Shown: piece after piece, positions 52,180 to 63,045 of the stretch
Position numbering within the stretch: position 1 is the stretch's first letter
How the letters are laid out: each line of letters starts with the position of its first letter
Notes under the pieces: generated by a model
Told to the model about the DNA's origin: nothing
The model's input: the letters and a program-made list of their open reading frames with translations, nothing else
The model's database searches: none
Position numbers and translations under genes: made by a program
Assembly (NCBI GenBank): GCA_964036315.1
Contig: OZ038487.1
Coordinates: forward strand, 55,458,909 to 55,522,908
Source of the DNA: Acanthosepion esculentum
Taxonomy: Eukaryota > Mollusca > Cephalopoda > Sepiida > Sepiidae
DNA length: 64,000 bases
Reading direction: 5' to 3'

Positions 52180-52790
52180 TTACAAGGATGAAACAAATAG
52201 CAATTGATGTCTGGGAAACAAGATCAACATAAAAATTAAAAAACAAGATTACAAAAAAAACTCAAGTTGATTGATAGGGACAAAAAAAAAAATTTATTTT
52301 ATATAAATCAAAAATGAAAACTTCAAAAATAATTTCTAAAGGCTTAAATTACTAATGAGGGTAATGAATCTTTCCGTTGGCAAATAAAGATACAAATATA
52401 TGAGAAGTAAGGAAAACCAGTAATCAAATTTTATAAGGCTCCTTATTCTCAAAAAAAAAAAAAAGGACCATTTTTTTTATTAATGAATTCAAATAAATAG
52501 AATCAAGTAGTCTGGAAACAGAATAAATCAAGGGGAAAATAAAATGAGGAGTTGGGAAGATAGAAAATATAAAAGAAATTTATGTTTTGAATTATTTCTT
52601 TCTCTGTTTTTAAAACATCAAGTTTTTAAAATATGAATAAAAATATATTCCCCAAACAAAATAGCATACAATTAAAATATTGGCTGAATTTAACTTATTT
52701 TGGATTATATTAAATTTGATAAATGATCTGAGGCATGAAAATATGCCTGTAAATTTCAAAATAAACAAATTATAATTTTTTTTGGTTCAT
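52180..52790. other. Unassigned AT-rich DNA
   Basis: No gene or repeat recognised. Confidence 0.45.
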
Positions 52791-52799
52791 TTGTTTTAT

Positions 52800-53330
52800 A
52801 TAATTTTACCTCAAGCAAGACGATAATGCCATTAAGAAGTAAGGGGTTACTAGGAATGAAAGAGAATCAGAAGACTTTAGTAAGGAGAAATGAAGTGAAA
52901 GGACAATAAAATGAACAGGGTTCATGAAGACAGAAGATGGCAATTTAAGTGCATTTAAGTGTTTGAAGATTGTAGGTGGTAGGGAAGCAAGGAATCGGAA
53001 GGGAGATCCACAGGCGAGAAAAGAAACTATTAGAATAGAACACACAGTTGCATCTAGCTAGTTTAACAGTAAAATGGTGAGACCTAGTGGCCAATCTAGT
53101 AGCAGACTTAAATTCATGCAGTTGAGGTACCAAAGAGGGAAGCTCACAAAAATAATTACCATGAAAATATTTGTAGAAAAGTCAGAAGAAAAGACACATC
53201 ACATCAACGAGAAAGAGACTGAAATCAAGATGCTGGATCAGGATCGATCACATTAAAGACTCTTCTTTGAATTTTGACAAGAATCTTGAAATATATAGCA
53301 GGAGCACCACACCTGATATGGCTGCAATAT
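52800..53330 (-). pseudogene. LINE family B C-terminus, minus, best-preserved end
   Basis: The minus strand is open at 52945-53133: VPQLHEFKSATRLATRSHHF, then TVKLARCNCVFYSNSFFSRL and WISLPIPCFPTTYNLQTLKC. This is the classic end of Jockey/CR1-like LINE polyproteins ('R.tR....h..tv...rt....sF..rt..lWN.LP...f......FK..v..hL'). The tail 'TTACCTCAAGCAAGACGATAATGCC' follows at 52804-52830. Upstream (53140-53330) is decayed. Confidence 0.8.
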
Positions 53331-53339
53331 TCAATGCAC

Positions 53340-53543
53340 AAACGATGACTGATAACTAGTAGACACAAAAATGTAAGTTTCTTCTTCTATTATGTATGTA
53401 TTCAGTTAGTAAAAGTCCATTTGTATTACTGATATTTAGTAACAGAGGAATCCACAATAAGTCTTGCAAGATCAGAATATCTGTCAGAGCATGACATTTA
53501 TTTACATATATCATGCAGGAGTGAATAAATAAATAAACAGATG

Positions 53544-53613
<70 letters not shown>

Positions 53614-53800
53614 TGTATGTATATGTATGTATGAAAAATTTCTCAGAGTTAACCTGTAGAAAAACAATATAAAAACTGTATTATTAGCTGACACTTTTCA
53701 TCCAATGTGGACTTTTTCAATTCATTTCATTTTTGCCTTGAAGAAATCCACATTGGATGGAATGCATCGGCTAGTAACACAGTTTTCCAATTGTCTTTTA

Positions 53801-53851
<51 letters not shown>

Positions 53852-53854
53852 CAA

Positions 53855-53900
<46 letters not shown>
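53340..53900. repeat. Microsatellite cluster (TA, GTAT) with short unassigned DNA
   Basis: TA arrays at 53548-53586, 53803-53846 and 53860-53900, and GTAT repeats at 53587-53630. The sequence between (53635-53800) shows a small inverted pair, 'ATCCAATGTGGACTTTTTCAA' (53700-53720) against 'TTGAAGAAATCCACATTGGAT' (53737-53757). Confidence 0.85.
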
Positions 53901-53903
<3 letters not shown>

Positions 53904-53928
53904 ATAAATAAATTCTTGGTGAACAGTG

Positions 53929-53982
53929 GCCAACCACAACTAAAAGTTTCGTGCATTTTCATACAATCATCAGGAGGTTGGC
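53929..53982 (-). ncRNA. Hammerhead ribozyme, nearly intact (HHR-3)
   Basis: Minus strand: stem I GCCAACC (53982-53976) with GGTTGGC (53935-53929), seven pairs, then a T-T mismatch and a C-G pair next to the core. CTGATGA is at 53973-53967. Stem II is TGTAT (53965-53961) with ATGCA (53956-53952), loop GAAA, with a T-C mismatch at its base. GAA is at 53950-53948. Stem III is ACT (53947-53945) with AGT (53941-53939), loop TTT. The cleavage-site base is T 53938. The core is complete. The two mismatches may lower activity. It lies in a segment of about 160 bp (53901-54060) bounded by TA/CA arrays. Confidence 0.72.
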
Positions 53983-54073
53983 AATTGTTATTTGGGAAAA
54001 TGGGCATATTTTATACCCGTCTACACAACCAATGAAAAACTGAAATTTAATCCCGCATTATAGGCAGATAGAT

Positions 54074-54089
<16 letters not shown>

Positions 54090-54128
<39 letters not shown>

Positions 54129-54699
54129 TAAAGACAAAAGGAGAACTTATTTTAGCAGGCATGTTTCATCCTCTGATTGACTTTATCAAAGCAAATGTAA
54201 TGATTTTATTTTGTAACAAGTATTTATAGACAAGATCACAAATGTTGTTAGTTTTTCAAGATTATTAAATTTAAGAAATGCTTCAGTTTAACTGAAAAGT
54301 CTATGTAAAATATGGAGGTTGCTAAGTGACATAATTTAATGTCTACTAAAAGAAACTGAGTAAAAGACGTACTTAAAATTTTTATGTGAGTTAATATTTA
54401 AATTATTTTAGTTTGGGATTAGTTTATGTATTATATATTTAAATAATACAAGGTTATGAATTTAACCGTTTTCTTTGAATTTTTTAAGCATTTTTATAGT
54501 CATGTATATTAACCAGAAGTTATACATAGAAATAACTAAACCACAACTTTAATCTGAAAAATGACACATTTATTAAAAGAGCAAGAAATTTACATAAAAA
54601 TTGAAAGTGTCACTATCAAATCCTATCAAAACATAAATCCATTCCCTGGATTTTTTCAAATATTTCCATTCCTGAATGAATTACTACTTTCCCAAGCCA

Positions 54700-54700
<1 letters not shown>
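54090..54700. other. TA array then unassigned AT-rich DNA
   Basis: CA and TA arrays at 54073-54125. At about 54150-54190 the minus strand has 'TTGATAAAGTCAATC', 'GAGGATGAAACATG', a heavily mutated relative of the hammerhead-like cores. No gene recognised. Confidence 0.45.
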
Positions 54701-54704
<4 letters not shown>

Positions 54705-54764
<60 letters not shown>

Positions 54765-54800
54765 GTATCTGTGTGTGTGTATGTATGTATGTATGTATGA
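54705..54800. repeat. (TA)n-(TG/GTAT)n array
   Basis: A TA run at 54707-54758 grades into TGTA/TGTG and GTAT repeats. Confidence 0.95.
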
Positions 54801-54884
54801 AAATGACTAGACAATTTCAATGTATCTATTTTGAATATGATTATTACCTTCCCCGACTTTGTTTTTTTAAATTGTCAAGTCCTG

Positions 54885-55080
54885 AAAAAAAAAATCTTTT
54901 CTGGGTCACCCTGTCAACTTGCTTAATTCCCTCTTTCCTTTCTTTCCCTCTCTCACATTCTTTCCCTTCACCTCCCCATGTCTATCTCTTTCCCTTCCCC
55001 CTAAAAATCCTTTTAATATTAAAACTTTCTCTTTTTTCTCTCTCTTCTTTCTTTTTTTCTTCTTTTCCTTTTCCATGTGT
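54885..55080. repeat. Pyrimidine-rich tract
   Basis: The plus strand is nearly all C/T for about 190 bp. It explains the F/L/S-rich and K/E-rich open frames on the two strands. Confidence 0.75.
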
Positions 55081-55194
55081 ATGAATAAATTGAACTCCAT
55101 TTATTTATGTAAAACTGGTCTGAAGAGATGGACATTTGAGGTCCACGAAATAAATTATAACCTGACCTGATGTATTTTTAAGGATTCTGCATTC

Positions 55195-55247
<53 letters not shown>

Positions 55248-55250
<3 letters not shown>

Positions 55251-55473
55251 CATCCACAGACAGACTGTTTTCGCTGTTTCACAGCTCATCAGTGTGGCTA
55301 GACGTCTGGTTGTCTCTAGCTAGGATCAAAACCTGACTGAATTGGCGTCAGTCGGAACTTCTACCACTAAGCTGTCGGTGCACGGCAGGGATGAAGGTGA
55401 ATTTTAGCGTGTTTATTTTTAGATTTAGATAAACAAACAGTGACTGACAGTGACTCAATATTGCCGAAGAGTC
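55248..55473 (-). mobile_element. Hammerhead-bearing short element (HHE), copy 2
   Basis: Opposite orientation to copy 1 at 30318 and directly between TA arrays (55196-55247, 55473-55485). The hammerhead lies at 55249-55297 (minus). CCACA and TGTGG stems and CTGATGA (55292-55286) are intact, with stem II at 55273-55285. The core GAA run has one extra A (55272-55268 reads GAAAA), which should impair catalysis. The body is the same as in copies 1 and 3. Confidence 0.8.
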
Positions 55474-55604
55474 ATATATATATATTAATGCTCTGCCATT
55501 CAGTATGGCATTGAACTCTTTTTCTCTGGTATTTTGTAGCATACTCCATTAAGAATTGTACACTTTATACTTTTTTTTAATTAGATGCTCTGATATCAGA
55601 GACA

Positions 55605-55945
55605 TTGAGACGCAAACAACGCTTTCATCCACAGTAATCCAAAAAGTGACTTGACCCAAAGAGTTGTGAGTTCAATACCTAACCCCAGCAGAGAGAACAA
55701 AAATTTGGAGAGTTGAGTTACTACAGGGAATTAACTGAAATTGAGATATCGAAAAAAAGACATGTCACATGGAACTAGAACAATCTACTCCCATGGACTA
55801 AATAAAGGCTTTAGTTTAAAATTCCTGCATATTTCACTTGAAGAAGATCAGAATATACAACAGCCGAAACATTGTGAACATGGCAATAAAGATGAGGACA
55901 ACAGTTACAATACCTTATCTCAGAAATATAGACAGATAATATATA
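55605..55945 (+). mobile_element. SINE family S2, plus copy
   Basis: The tRNA-like head is at 55610-55690 ('GAGTTGTGAGTTCAATACC' as B-box region). The body equals 10410-10620. The 3' core is 'CTTGAAGAAGATCAGAATATACAACAGCCGAAACATTGTGAACATGG', then 'AAGATGAGGACAACAGTTACAAT'. It is followed at 55948 by SINE S1. Confidence 0.75.
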
Positions 55946-55947
55946 GA

Positions 55948-56395
55948 GGTGCATGGGCGAGTGGTTAGAATGTTCACTTTCCAAACTTGATTCAAATCTC
56001 ACCAAGATTGATTTGTCAAAGATGTGACTTCTTGATGCTTTAGTCTGGGGAGGTGATCCCAGCATGTGGAGCATTGAAACCAAAACCAGACTACCTGTTG
56101 ATCCGAGTGTGTGAAATTGGGTAGATGAACTGTTTGGAAGTTGTTGGTGGATATGCTAGTATAAAGTCACAAGTCATTGTGATTGAGGATTTGAACATAC
56201 TGGTGGTGGTTTTCAAACTGCTGATCGTACACTCTCTCTCAGAAAATGTAACAAAGACCTACTTGACATAGTTGCAGTATAAAAAAACAGGTGCTGGCCA
56301 AATAGAAAATAAATATACGTGTATGTGAGCAGGTGTTTGCAGCAGGGATTTGTTAACCACTCTATGTGCTTAGGAAAGAAAGTAGCTGGCCAGTA
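55948..56395 (+). mobile_element. SINE family S1, copy 2
   Basis: The tRNA-like head 'TGCATGGGCGAGTGGTTAGAATG' (55951-55973) has an eroded B box 'GATTCAAATCTC'. The body follows 4003-4490 throughout and ends 'GTAGCTGGCCAGTATATATA' at a TA array. Confidence 0.75.
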
Positions 56396-56416
56396 TATAT
56401 ATATATATATATATTT

Positions 56417-56633
56417 TTGTCCTCCACAGACTGTTTCGCTGTTTCACAGCTCATCAGTGTGGCTAGATGTCCGGTTGCCTCTAGCTAGGATCAAAACCTG
56501 ACCGAATTTGCGTCAGCCGGAACTTCTCCCACTAAACCGTCAGCTCACGGTCAGGGATGAAGGTGAATTTTAGCGTGTTTATTTTTAGATTTAGATAAAC
56601 ACACAGTGACTGACGGTGACTCAATTCTGCCAA

Positions 56634-56638
<5 letters not shown>
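56417..56638 (-). mobile_element. Hammerhead-bearing short element (HHE), copy 3
   Basis: Same orientation as copy 2, between TA arrays (56395-56414, 56639-56670). The hammerhead zone, 56419-56462 (minus), keeps CTGATGA (56457-56451), stem II and GAAA. Compared with copy 1, four bases (CTGT) are deleted after stem III (around 56431-56426). This removes the cleavage-site base and half of stem I. Predicted dead. Confidence 0.8.
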
Positions 56639-56659
<21 letters not shown>

Positions 56660-56672
<13 letters not shown>

Positions 56673-56960
56673 CATTGTAAAGCTAATTTGTCATAGTTAG
56701 CCTTAAGTTACGCATTGGACAAAATGTATTTCTTTATATTCTGTGCACATTTAATAAAAAAGAATGCATAATCCTTTCTGTATTTGCACACAAATATTTA
56801 GATTAATTAATATTTAGGGACACTTCAATTTCTTAAAGGCATTGTACATGACATTTTCATTCAGATGCCTAAATACATGAATGCAACACATATGCATGCA
56901 TTTTTAACCATTAATTTATGTACTTTTGTCTATATCTACCTATCCATTATACAAATTGTT

Positions 56961-57005
<45 letters not shown>

Positions 57006-57210
57006 TATCCAGTAGAGTGGATATTCATTTCTGCTCCGACAACTTTTATCATCAATCTGAAGCTGTGATCATAGTGTTTTCATGACCTAATTCTGGTAAC
57101 ACTCATACAGTCCTATAATATGAAGATATTAAATTATCAATTGAGAAGTGGAAAAGCTATCTTGACAAGCATAGAATATTGGTAATTATCCGGCAATTAT
57201 TGCAAAATAG
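56660..57210. other. Unassigned AT-rich DNA with a TA array
   Basis: A TA array at 56963-57003. Nothing else recognised. Confidence 0.5.
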
Positions 57211-57214
57211 TTTT

Positions 57215-57520
57215 AATCAGTCAGTCAGTTATGTGCCATGTGTGATACATGCTTAAGCGATCATGTATCTTTCAATACATGACTGACGAAGCAGATTTTT
57301 CCTGCAGTAGGTTGCCGTTTGTTTCTGTGGTAGACCAGTTGCCATCCAAGGCTATAGAACCTGGTCTGTCCTGCTATTTACCCATAGCTTGGGGAGAAGA
57401 AGAGGATTCATACCTTTCCTAAGGGTATTAGCATGTAAGTGAATGTAATGGATTCGACTGGAATTCGAACTCAGCTCTCCGATTACTCAATCCGAGCCAC
57501 TACCCATAAACTCCATCATG
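57215..57520 (-). mobile_element. SINE family S4, minus copy
   Basis: Matches 8103-8405 along its length: 'GTGCCATGTGTGATACATGCTTAAG', 'GCTATAGAACCTGGTCTGTCCTGCTATTTACCCATAGC', 'GGATTCATACCTTTCC', 'CGACTGGAATTCGAACTCAGCTCTCC' (B box). Confidence 0.75.
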
Positions 57521-57529
57521 CATCCTTTT

Positions 57530-58340
57530 TGTTCTATACAAAAGTAAAATAAAAGCTGATAGAAGGAAAAAGAAAATTAAACAAAAGAAAAGAGAAATAG
57601 TTATCTATTCTTTTTTTAATTTGGGCTTATGCTTGCTTTACTGGTAATTTTATATAATATTGAAAAAATTTTCTTGCCTGAATTTTTAGACAGTTTTTTT
57701 TTAATCATTGTATTCTGGTTAGTTCAGAGTAGTACCTTCATTCTATTTTATTGCAATAAAAAATTAATATTTCAATTGCCATAGTTGGCAGGCTTCCTCA
57801 GTTATCTGTAAATGGTTTGACATTCCAATATATGTCAAATACCTGAAGTAGGTGACAGTTTATAGCAAATGAAACATTCAATTTTGATTAAAAAAAAGAA
57901 AAGAAAATTAACAGTCTAAGAAAAGTCTAAACTAAACAAAATGTACAGGTTAAATAATTTTAGTTTCAACAAATTTGTTTGAAAATGAATGAGAATCGTT
58001 AAATATATCAAAGTAATTCAATTAAAAAAAAATCAATTGATGTTTCTGATTAACCAACTCAAGAGTTTTACGTCAGTATGCTCATCAGGACATGTTCAAT
58101 AAATATCATTTTTTGATAAATCAATTAGATAAGTTAACTGAACTTTTGAATATTATAGCTCTACTTACTGAGCACTTTTTAGCAGAAGTTTTACTAGCCT
58201 GAATAAGACATTAAATTCTTCTAATTTTCACATAACTTTTTAGCTGTATTATGATTACTGCTACTATATTATAGATGTATGAAAAATCTAATTTTGAATG
58301 CATTTTCAATTGTTAACAAAATTAGTCATTATGTTTAGAA
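57530..58340. other. Unassigned AT-rich DNA
   Basis: No gene recognised. A degenerate hammerhead-like motif at 58050-58095 is listed separately. Confidence 0.45.
58050..58095 (-). ncRNA. Degenerate hammerhead-like motif
   Basis: Minus strand: CTGATGA (58088-58082), a poorly pairing stem II, AAA where GAA is expected, and stem III ACTC/GAGT, identical to the stem III strands of HHR-1. 'ACATCAATTG' follows downstream, as it does after HHR-1 (3946-3955). A mutated sister of the element carrying HHR-1. Confidence 0.5.
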
Positions 58341-58349
58341 AGGCATTGC

Positions 58350-59430
58350 ACATAAACAAGAAAATAATGGCAGAGATTGATTAATATACAGGAACAAAAA
58401 TAATAAAACATTTGAGAAATGGTAGAGCAGATAAATAATTTGTTTGAAAAAGGAAGAATAAAAAATTGCAAACATATGAGGAGAAAAAAGAAGAAAAATA
58501 TAGATGTCTCAAATAAAAAAAGAAACATGCATGCTAATTTTTAAATAACAAAACAGAAAAAAAAGAAAATGCAAAATTATCAGAAAAAAAAGAGAAGCAA
58601 GCAAAAATTTGCAAATCGAGAGCAATTTAGAAAAGAAAATTAAACATGGAGATGTAAGGATCAAAGGCAGAATATAATGTGTGGATCAGTGACATTTCTT
58701 AGTGTAAGATACAATGATTAACAGGAAGATGAGAAACATAAAAATTTAAGATCAAGATTGAATGCATAAAAAAGGAAGTGGAAATCAAGTTAAGAAAGGA
58801 GAAATATGTGAATCAGATGCAAGGACAGGTCAAAATGTGAAAATAAAAATTAGAATCAAGCAGATGAGGAATCAGATTTGCAGATTAACAACAGAAAGAG
58901 TTTTGTGTTTGTCCAATGAACATGTTAGGATCAAATCTAATGAATAATTTTCAGAGCCGGGATAAAGAATGACAGTTTTAAGGATTAAAACAGATGAAAA
59001 TGGGAACAATGTAAAACCAGGATTAGTCTGGATCCAAAAAAGGAAAAGAGATGAAAACTGAAAAAAGAAAAGGACAACAAAAAAAACAAAAAAAACAAAC
59101 TAACAACTGTGACTGCTTGTAGTTCAAAAGATTTATGAGAAAAAAAGAATGAAGCATAACAAGAAATGGAAAGTTGTAGCAAGTAAAAATGCAGGGGAAA
59201 GATTTTAGAAGAAGATGAGTAATGCTTTTAATGAAAAGCAAAAAAATGTGAAATATAAAGAAGACTAAAGGAAATGAATGAAAATATTATGACAGATGAA
59301 AAACAGTAAAGAATAAAAGGCAATATATGTGAACTACAGGACTTATTAAACAAGGTAGTAAAGGAAAATGAGAAGAAAGGACTAACCATGAACTGTAAGA
59401 AGACAATGTATAGAGAGTAAAAGCCCAAGA
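58350..59430. repeat. Purine-rich strand tract
   Basis: The plus strand is A/G-rich with AAAGAAAA motifs. Open frames on either strand are compositional. The tract runs directly into the RTE-type LINE fragment at 59430. Confidence 0.65.
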
Positions 59431-60010
59431 TGCAACCTATGAAATGGAGATGTCAACATCAAACAAGTACAGAAGTTTAAATATCTGGGAAGTGTTTCAA
59501 CAGAGGATGAAAAATGTTACACCAAAATCAAACGTGCATTGAATTATTAGCAAAATATGAAGAAACAGGAAAATTTTGCCAGGACCAAACTAAAGACTGT
59601 TGAATTGTCATGTAATATTTTCCTCTTGTATGGAAGTAATGGCTAGACAATCTCCTCACAAAAGAAAAGAAAACAAGAGGTAACAGAAATGTGTTTATAC
59701 AGAAGGATGCTGAGAATTCTATGGAATGATGTCAAAAGCAACAAAAAAGACTTGAAGAAAATGGCAACAAGATGGACGCTTATCATCAGAATCAGAAATA
59801 GCTGAAATTTCTTGGACAAATAATGACGAAGGAGGGCTTGGAGAATTTGACACTCAAAGGACATATCAAAGGAAAAAGGAACAGGGGGGAGTAGTGGGTA
59901 GCCTACCTGATGAACTTTGTGTAAATGGATGGCGGGACAGCAGATTGGAAGCTTGGGAAAGGAACAAATGATACTAAGGGATAAGAGGTTGTGGAGAGTC
60001 ATGATCGTCC
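59430..60010 (+). pseudogene. RTE-type LINE 3' end, longest copy
   Basis: In order, with frame changes: 'VKQFKYLGSVSTEDEKC' (59460-59515), 'NMKKQENFARTKLKTVELSC' region (59555-59610), 'MWFYTEGC*EFY' (59690-59730), 'FLGQIMTKEGLENLTLKGHI' (59815-59870), then an open stretch with 'VAYLMNFVCKWMAGQQI' and DKRLWRVMIVRKI (59900-60018). This is the family's C-terminal block. Multiple frameshifts. Confidence 0.82.
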
Positions 60011-60014
60011 GGAA

Positions 60015-60275
60015 GATACACAGCTGTAAATTCTATGCTAACAGCTTCTTTTCTTACACTTCTTGCATGTGGAACCCCCTTCCAGCTCCATGCTTTCCAG
60101 CCAACTTTAATCTGCAAAAATATAAATGCAATGTCAATCACTATCTACTGTCCTCCTGTTTACTCTTTTCTCTTTGCACTCACTATTGTTTCTCTTCCTA
60201 ATTCTTCCACACCCTGTAACCCCTCGTGTTTTAGTGGCTTTACTGCCTTGCATGGAGTGATACCAATTAAAAAAA
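60015..60275 (+). pseudogene. LINE family B 3' end abutting the RTE-type LINE
   Basis: 'CKFYANSFFSYTSCMWNPLP' followed by 'APCFPANFNLQKYKCNVNHYL' (60025-60145) and the tail 'TAACCCCTCGTGTTTTAGTGGCTTTACTGCCTTGCATGGAGTGATACCAATTAAAA' to 60275. The join to the upstream RTE-type sequence at about 60012 is abrupt, suggesting insertion at, or template switching between, the two LINE families. Confidence 0.75.
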
Positions 60276-60284
60276 AACTGTGAG

Positions 60285-61265
60285 AAAATAAGATATATAC
60301 ACTCAGGGAGATATGTCAGAAGAAAGAAAAAGTATTGAAAACATATAAAAATTCATCACCCATGCTAATCTCTTATGCATTTAAATCCTTTACACTAATT
60401 TTGTGCTTTCTATTTTTCCTCTCCTCTTTATATCATTACTTTAAAATTTCTTTTTAGAAAAAGAATCAGAAAACTACAAAAAGAAAGAGTATAGGATGCC
60501 AAAAATAAAATAAAAGGCAGCAAATGCAAGATAAACAGTTGACAAAATAAATTAAATAAAGTCAAGTAATGAAGCAGATCAGAAATTTAATAGAGACTCA
60601 CTCTTTAATGTGCAAAGTTAATTTTTTGCCTCGGACACCTTGCAAAACAAATACAAACGAAAACACAAAACTAACATTTCTGTCTTTTTTCAAGAAATGA
60701 ATAGAGATTACATTTTTTTTTTACTTTTTAAACATTTTATTGTTCACTTGCACCCTCCACTTGTCTATTGGTGCATAACCTCTGCAAGAGTAACATTCAT
60801 TGTCTGAATTCTCTCTTGTTTAATTTTCCTATACTTTCTGTTGAGTTTAGTGATTTTTCTTGATTTCTTTCTTTTTTTTTAATTTATCATATTTATGTTG
60901 TCTTCTTCAGTTTTTCGTATAAAAGACTGGCTCTCAGCTTTTTGACATGGGATGGACCTTTGTGTGTTTGTCGTTAAATTGAATTTAAGAATTAAGCCTC
61001 ACAAAATGAAGACTGATTCAATGTCAATAGTCACTAAGTGCATGGATTTTTCTCCCTTTTTTTCTTCTTCTATTTTTCTGCTTTACATGTTTCTTTCGTT
61101 ACAATTTATTTGTCATTTTTTTTCAAATTTTCTTTTGTACATCTTCTTTACACATTGTTTCACTCCTTTATTAAGCATTTCCCATTCTTTTTTTTTTTAT
61201 TATTCTTTTCTCTTGGTTAGTATTTTTCTCTCTTTTGCTTTTCTATTTATATTCACCTAAAGGCC
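60285..61265. repeat. Unassigned AT-rich DNA ending in a pyrimidine tract
   Basis: 60990-61260 is T/C-rich on the plus strand, giving an F/L/S-rich open frame (60952-61260) that I do not accept as coding. No other feature. Confidence 0.5.
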
Positions 61266-61269
61266 TCCA

Positions 61270-61705
61270 AAAATGGCTGTTAAGCTCAATGTCAGGTTAC
61301 TTCCTGTTTAGAGAATTTGTATTGTAATTATTTGCAGATAAATAAAGGGAATACCTCTGAATTTCTATGTAGTTTTTTCTTTTTCTTTTTTCTAACAAAC
61401 TGTTTCAAAAAAGTCTTTACTCAAAAACCATTGGCCAAAGAGAACAGGATTCATTTAAAATCTCACTTCAGATGAACTTGGTTCAATTTATAATTTTACT
61501 TTTATAATACATTGGAGCCTGGTCCTTAAGCAAATATAAATTACATTTAAAGTTAGTTTTATTTGTTTTCCTGCTAATCCCTAATCAGCAGGAATCTAGT
61601 ATTAATTATGTTTCTTTTTCACAAAATAAAGAATTATTATTTTATGCATATTACATCATATCTTGTAACCAATTAGGGTTGTAAGTTCTCCACATCTACT
61701 CGAGC
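61270..61705. other. Unassigned AT-rich DNA
   Basis: Nothing recognised. Confidence 0.45.
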
Positions 61706-61709
61706 CAAA

Positions 61710-61975
61710 GCAGCAGTATTGTGCCTACAGTAAGATAGCCCATTCTGATTCAAGCTGAGTTTGAATTCAGACTTTTCCTTCTCCTAGAATCGTTGCTACC
61801 TCAAGGCAAGTCAGTCAGCCCTAAGATTGAAGGAAGATAAATGGATTCATACCTTTCCAAAGGTGAAAGTAAAGTAACAAACTTCACTGGACTTTGAACA
61901 CAGCATGCCAATTTCTGTTTCTAAGTCACTATCCATTACACCACCTACACATCTATATGTTATTATTTTATACAG
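61710..61975 (-). mobile_element. SINE family S4, minus copy
   Basis: 'AATCGTTGCTACCTCAAGGC', 'GGATTCATACCTTTCCAAAGG' and 'CACTATCCATTACACCACCTACACATC' are in S4 order. The tRNA-like head is at the right end. Confidence 0.65.
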
Positions 61976-62084
61976 GAATTAGTGATATTTTAATTTCTTT
62001 TCCTCTTTGAATGTTGATAAGAGTTTCTTTTCAGTTTTCATGTAGTAATCTCACAAGTAAAAACCTCCAGGAGAGAAACTTTTT

Positions 62085-62720
62085 GCCCCTTCTTGGTGAC
62101 ACGTTTTCTACTCACATGAAGTGGAATGATTATATATCAATTGCTCGGTCTGCTGCTAAGATGACTGGTTCACTGTGTTATGCCAGATAATTTTTTTGTC
62201 AGAATTGATCTTGCTCATTTATAAATCCACCATTTGCCTGCATTGAATATTACTGCCATATCTGGTCTGGTGCCCCTGTTATATATCTTCTATATATCCC
62301 AAGAAAGTTTTGTAATGTTATCAGTCCTGACCTGGCATCTCAGCTTCAGTTACTTTCTTACCACCATGATGTGGCTTCCCTGTCTTTCCCATAAATATTT
62401 TCATGGCAATTGTTTTAATGAGCTTTCCTCCTTGATACTAGATTGGTAACATGGACTCAATGTTTTACTGTTGAAATTGCTAGATGCAACCACAAGTTCT
62501 CTTGTAATAGTTTCTTTTCTTGTACTTCTCACTTGTGGAACTCTCTTCTGTTTTCTTGCTTCTCTGTAACTGAAGTTCTTCAAAAATTTAAATGCCATGT
62601 CAATCGCCATCTTCCTGAACCATTTTTTTTTTGTCCTTTTCCCCTCACTAAAGTCTTCTAATTTTCTTTCCTTCTCAGTAACCTTGCAACTTAGTGGAGT
62701 GAAATGATTAAAAAAATAAA
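62085..62720 (+). pseudogene. LINE family B 3' fragment
   Basis: Plus-strand pieces: the 'ALNITAISGLVPLLY' region (a decayed '.MEYCCHIWSGAP'), 'LLKLLDATTSSLVIVSFLVLLTCGTLF', then 'KFFKNLNAMSIAIF', and the tail 'CCTTGCAACTTAGTGGAGTGAAATGATTAAAAAA' at 62681-62714. The long minus frame at 62401-62724 is its shadow. Confidence 0.7.
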
Positions 62721-62879
62721 ACATACAAAACCTGGATAATTATTATCAAAGACAGTATGAATACAGGCCCCACACTATTGAGTTGCAAACTGAATTGGAA
62801 ACTGCTCTATTTTTAGATTTATTTTAATCATATTTTCCTAACAAAACTATTTCTATCGTCTCTACTTTTGCTGTGTTAT

Positions 62880-63045
62880 GATAACACGATGTGCGTGCAT
62901 AGTGCAACACTGAGATTGAGATCAGTGTGTCAAGTTCAAATTCCAGCTAATATCATTGCGTGAACATTTGCACAAATACCATCGGGGAAGACATGAATTC
63001 ATCTTTTCTCCATTCGGCTATCGCTTAAATACCAGAGCAGTAATA
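62880..63045 (+). mobile_element. SINE S4-like fragment, plus
   Basis: 'GTGTGTCAAGTTCAAATTCCAGC' (B box), 'GCACAAATACCATCGGGGAAGACATGAATTCATC' and 'CGGCTATCGCTTAAATACCAG' follow the S4 order. Strongly diverged. Confidence 0.5.

Larger units (their letters stand above)
33395..57003. repeat. High density of (TA)n arrays (second half of window)
   Basis: Uninterrupted TA arrays of 10 to 35 repeats at about 33395, 33572, 33632, 33771, 39741, 40312, 41044, 42236, 49271, 49496, 49847, 50012, 50182, 50697, 53548, 53803, 53860, 54093, 54707, 55196, 56395, 56639 and 56963. Others in the first half are near 14273, 14562, 19069, 23537, 23747, 24306, 28750, 29117, 30294 and 30541. Many directly border the hammerhead units, MITEs or SINE tails listed above. 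The coordinates here span the cluster. Confidence 0.9.
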
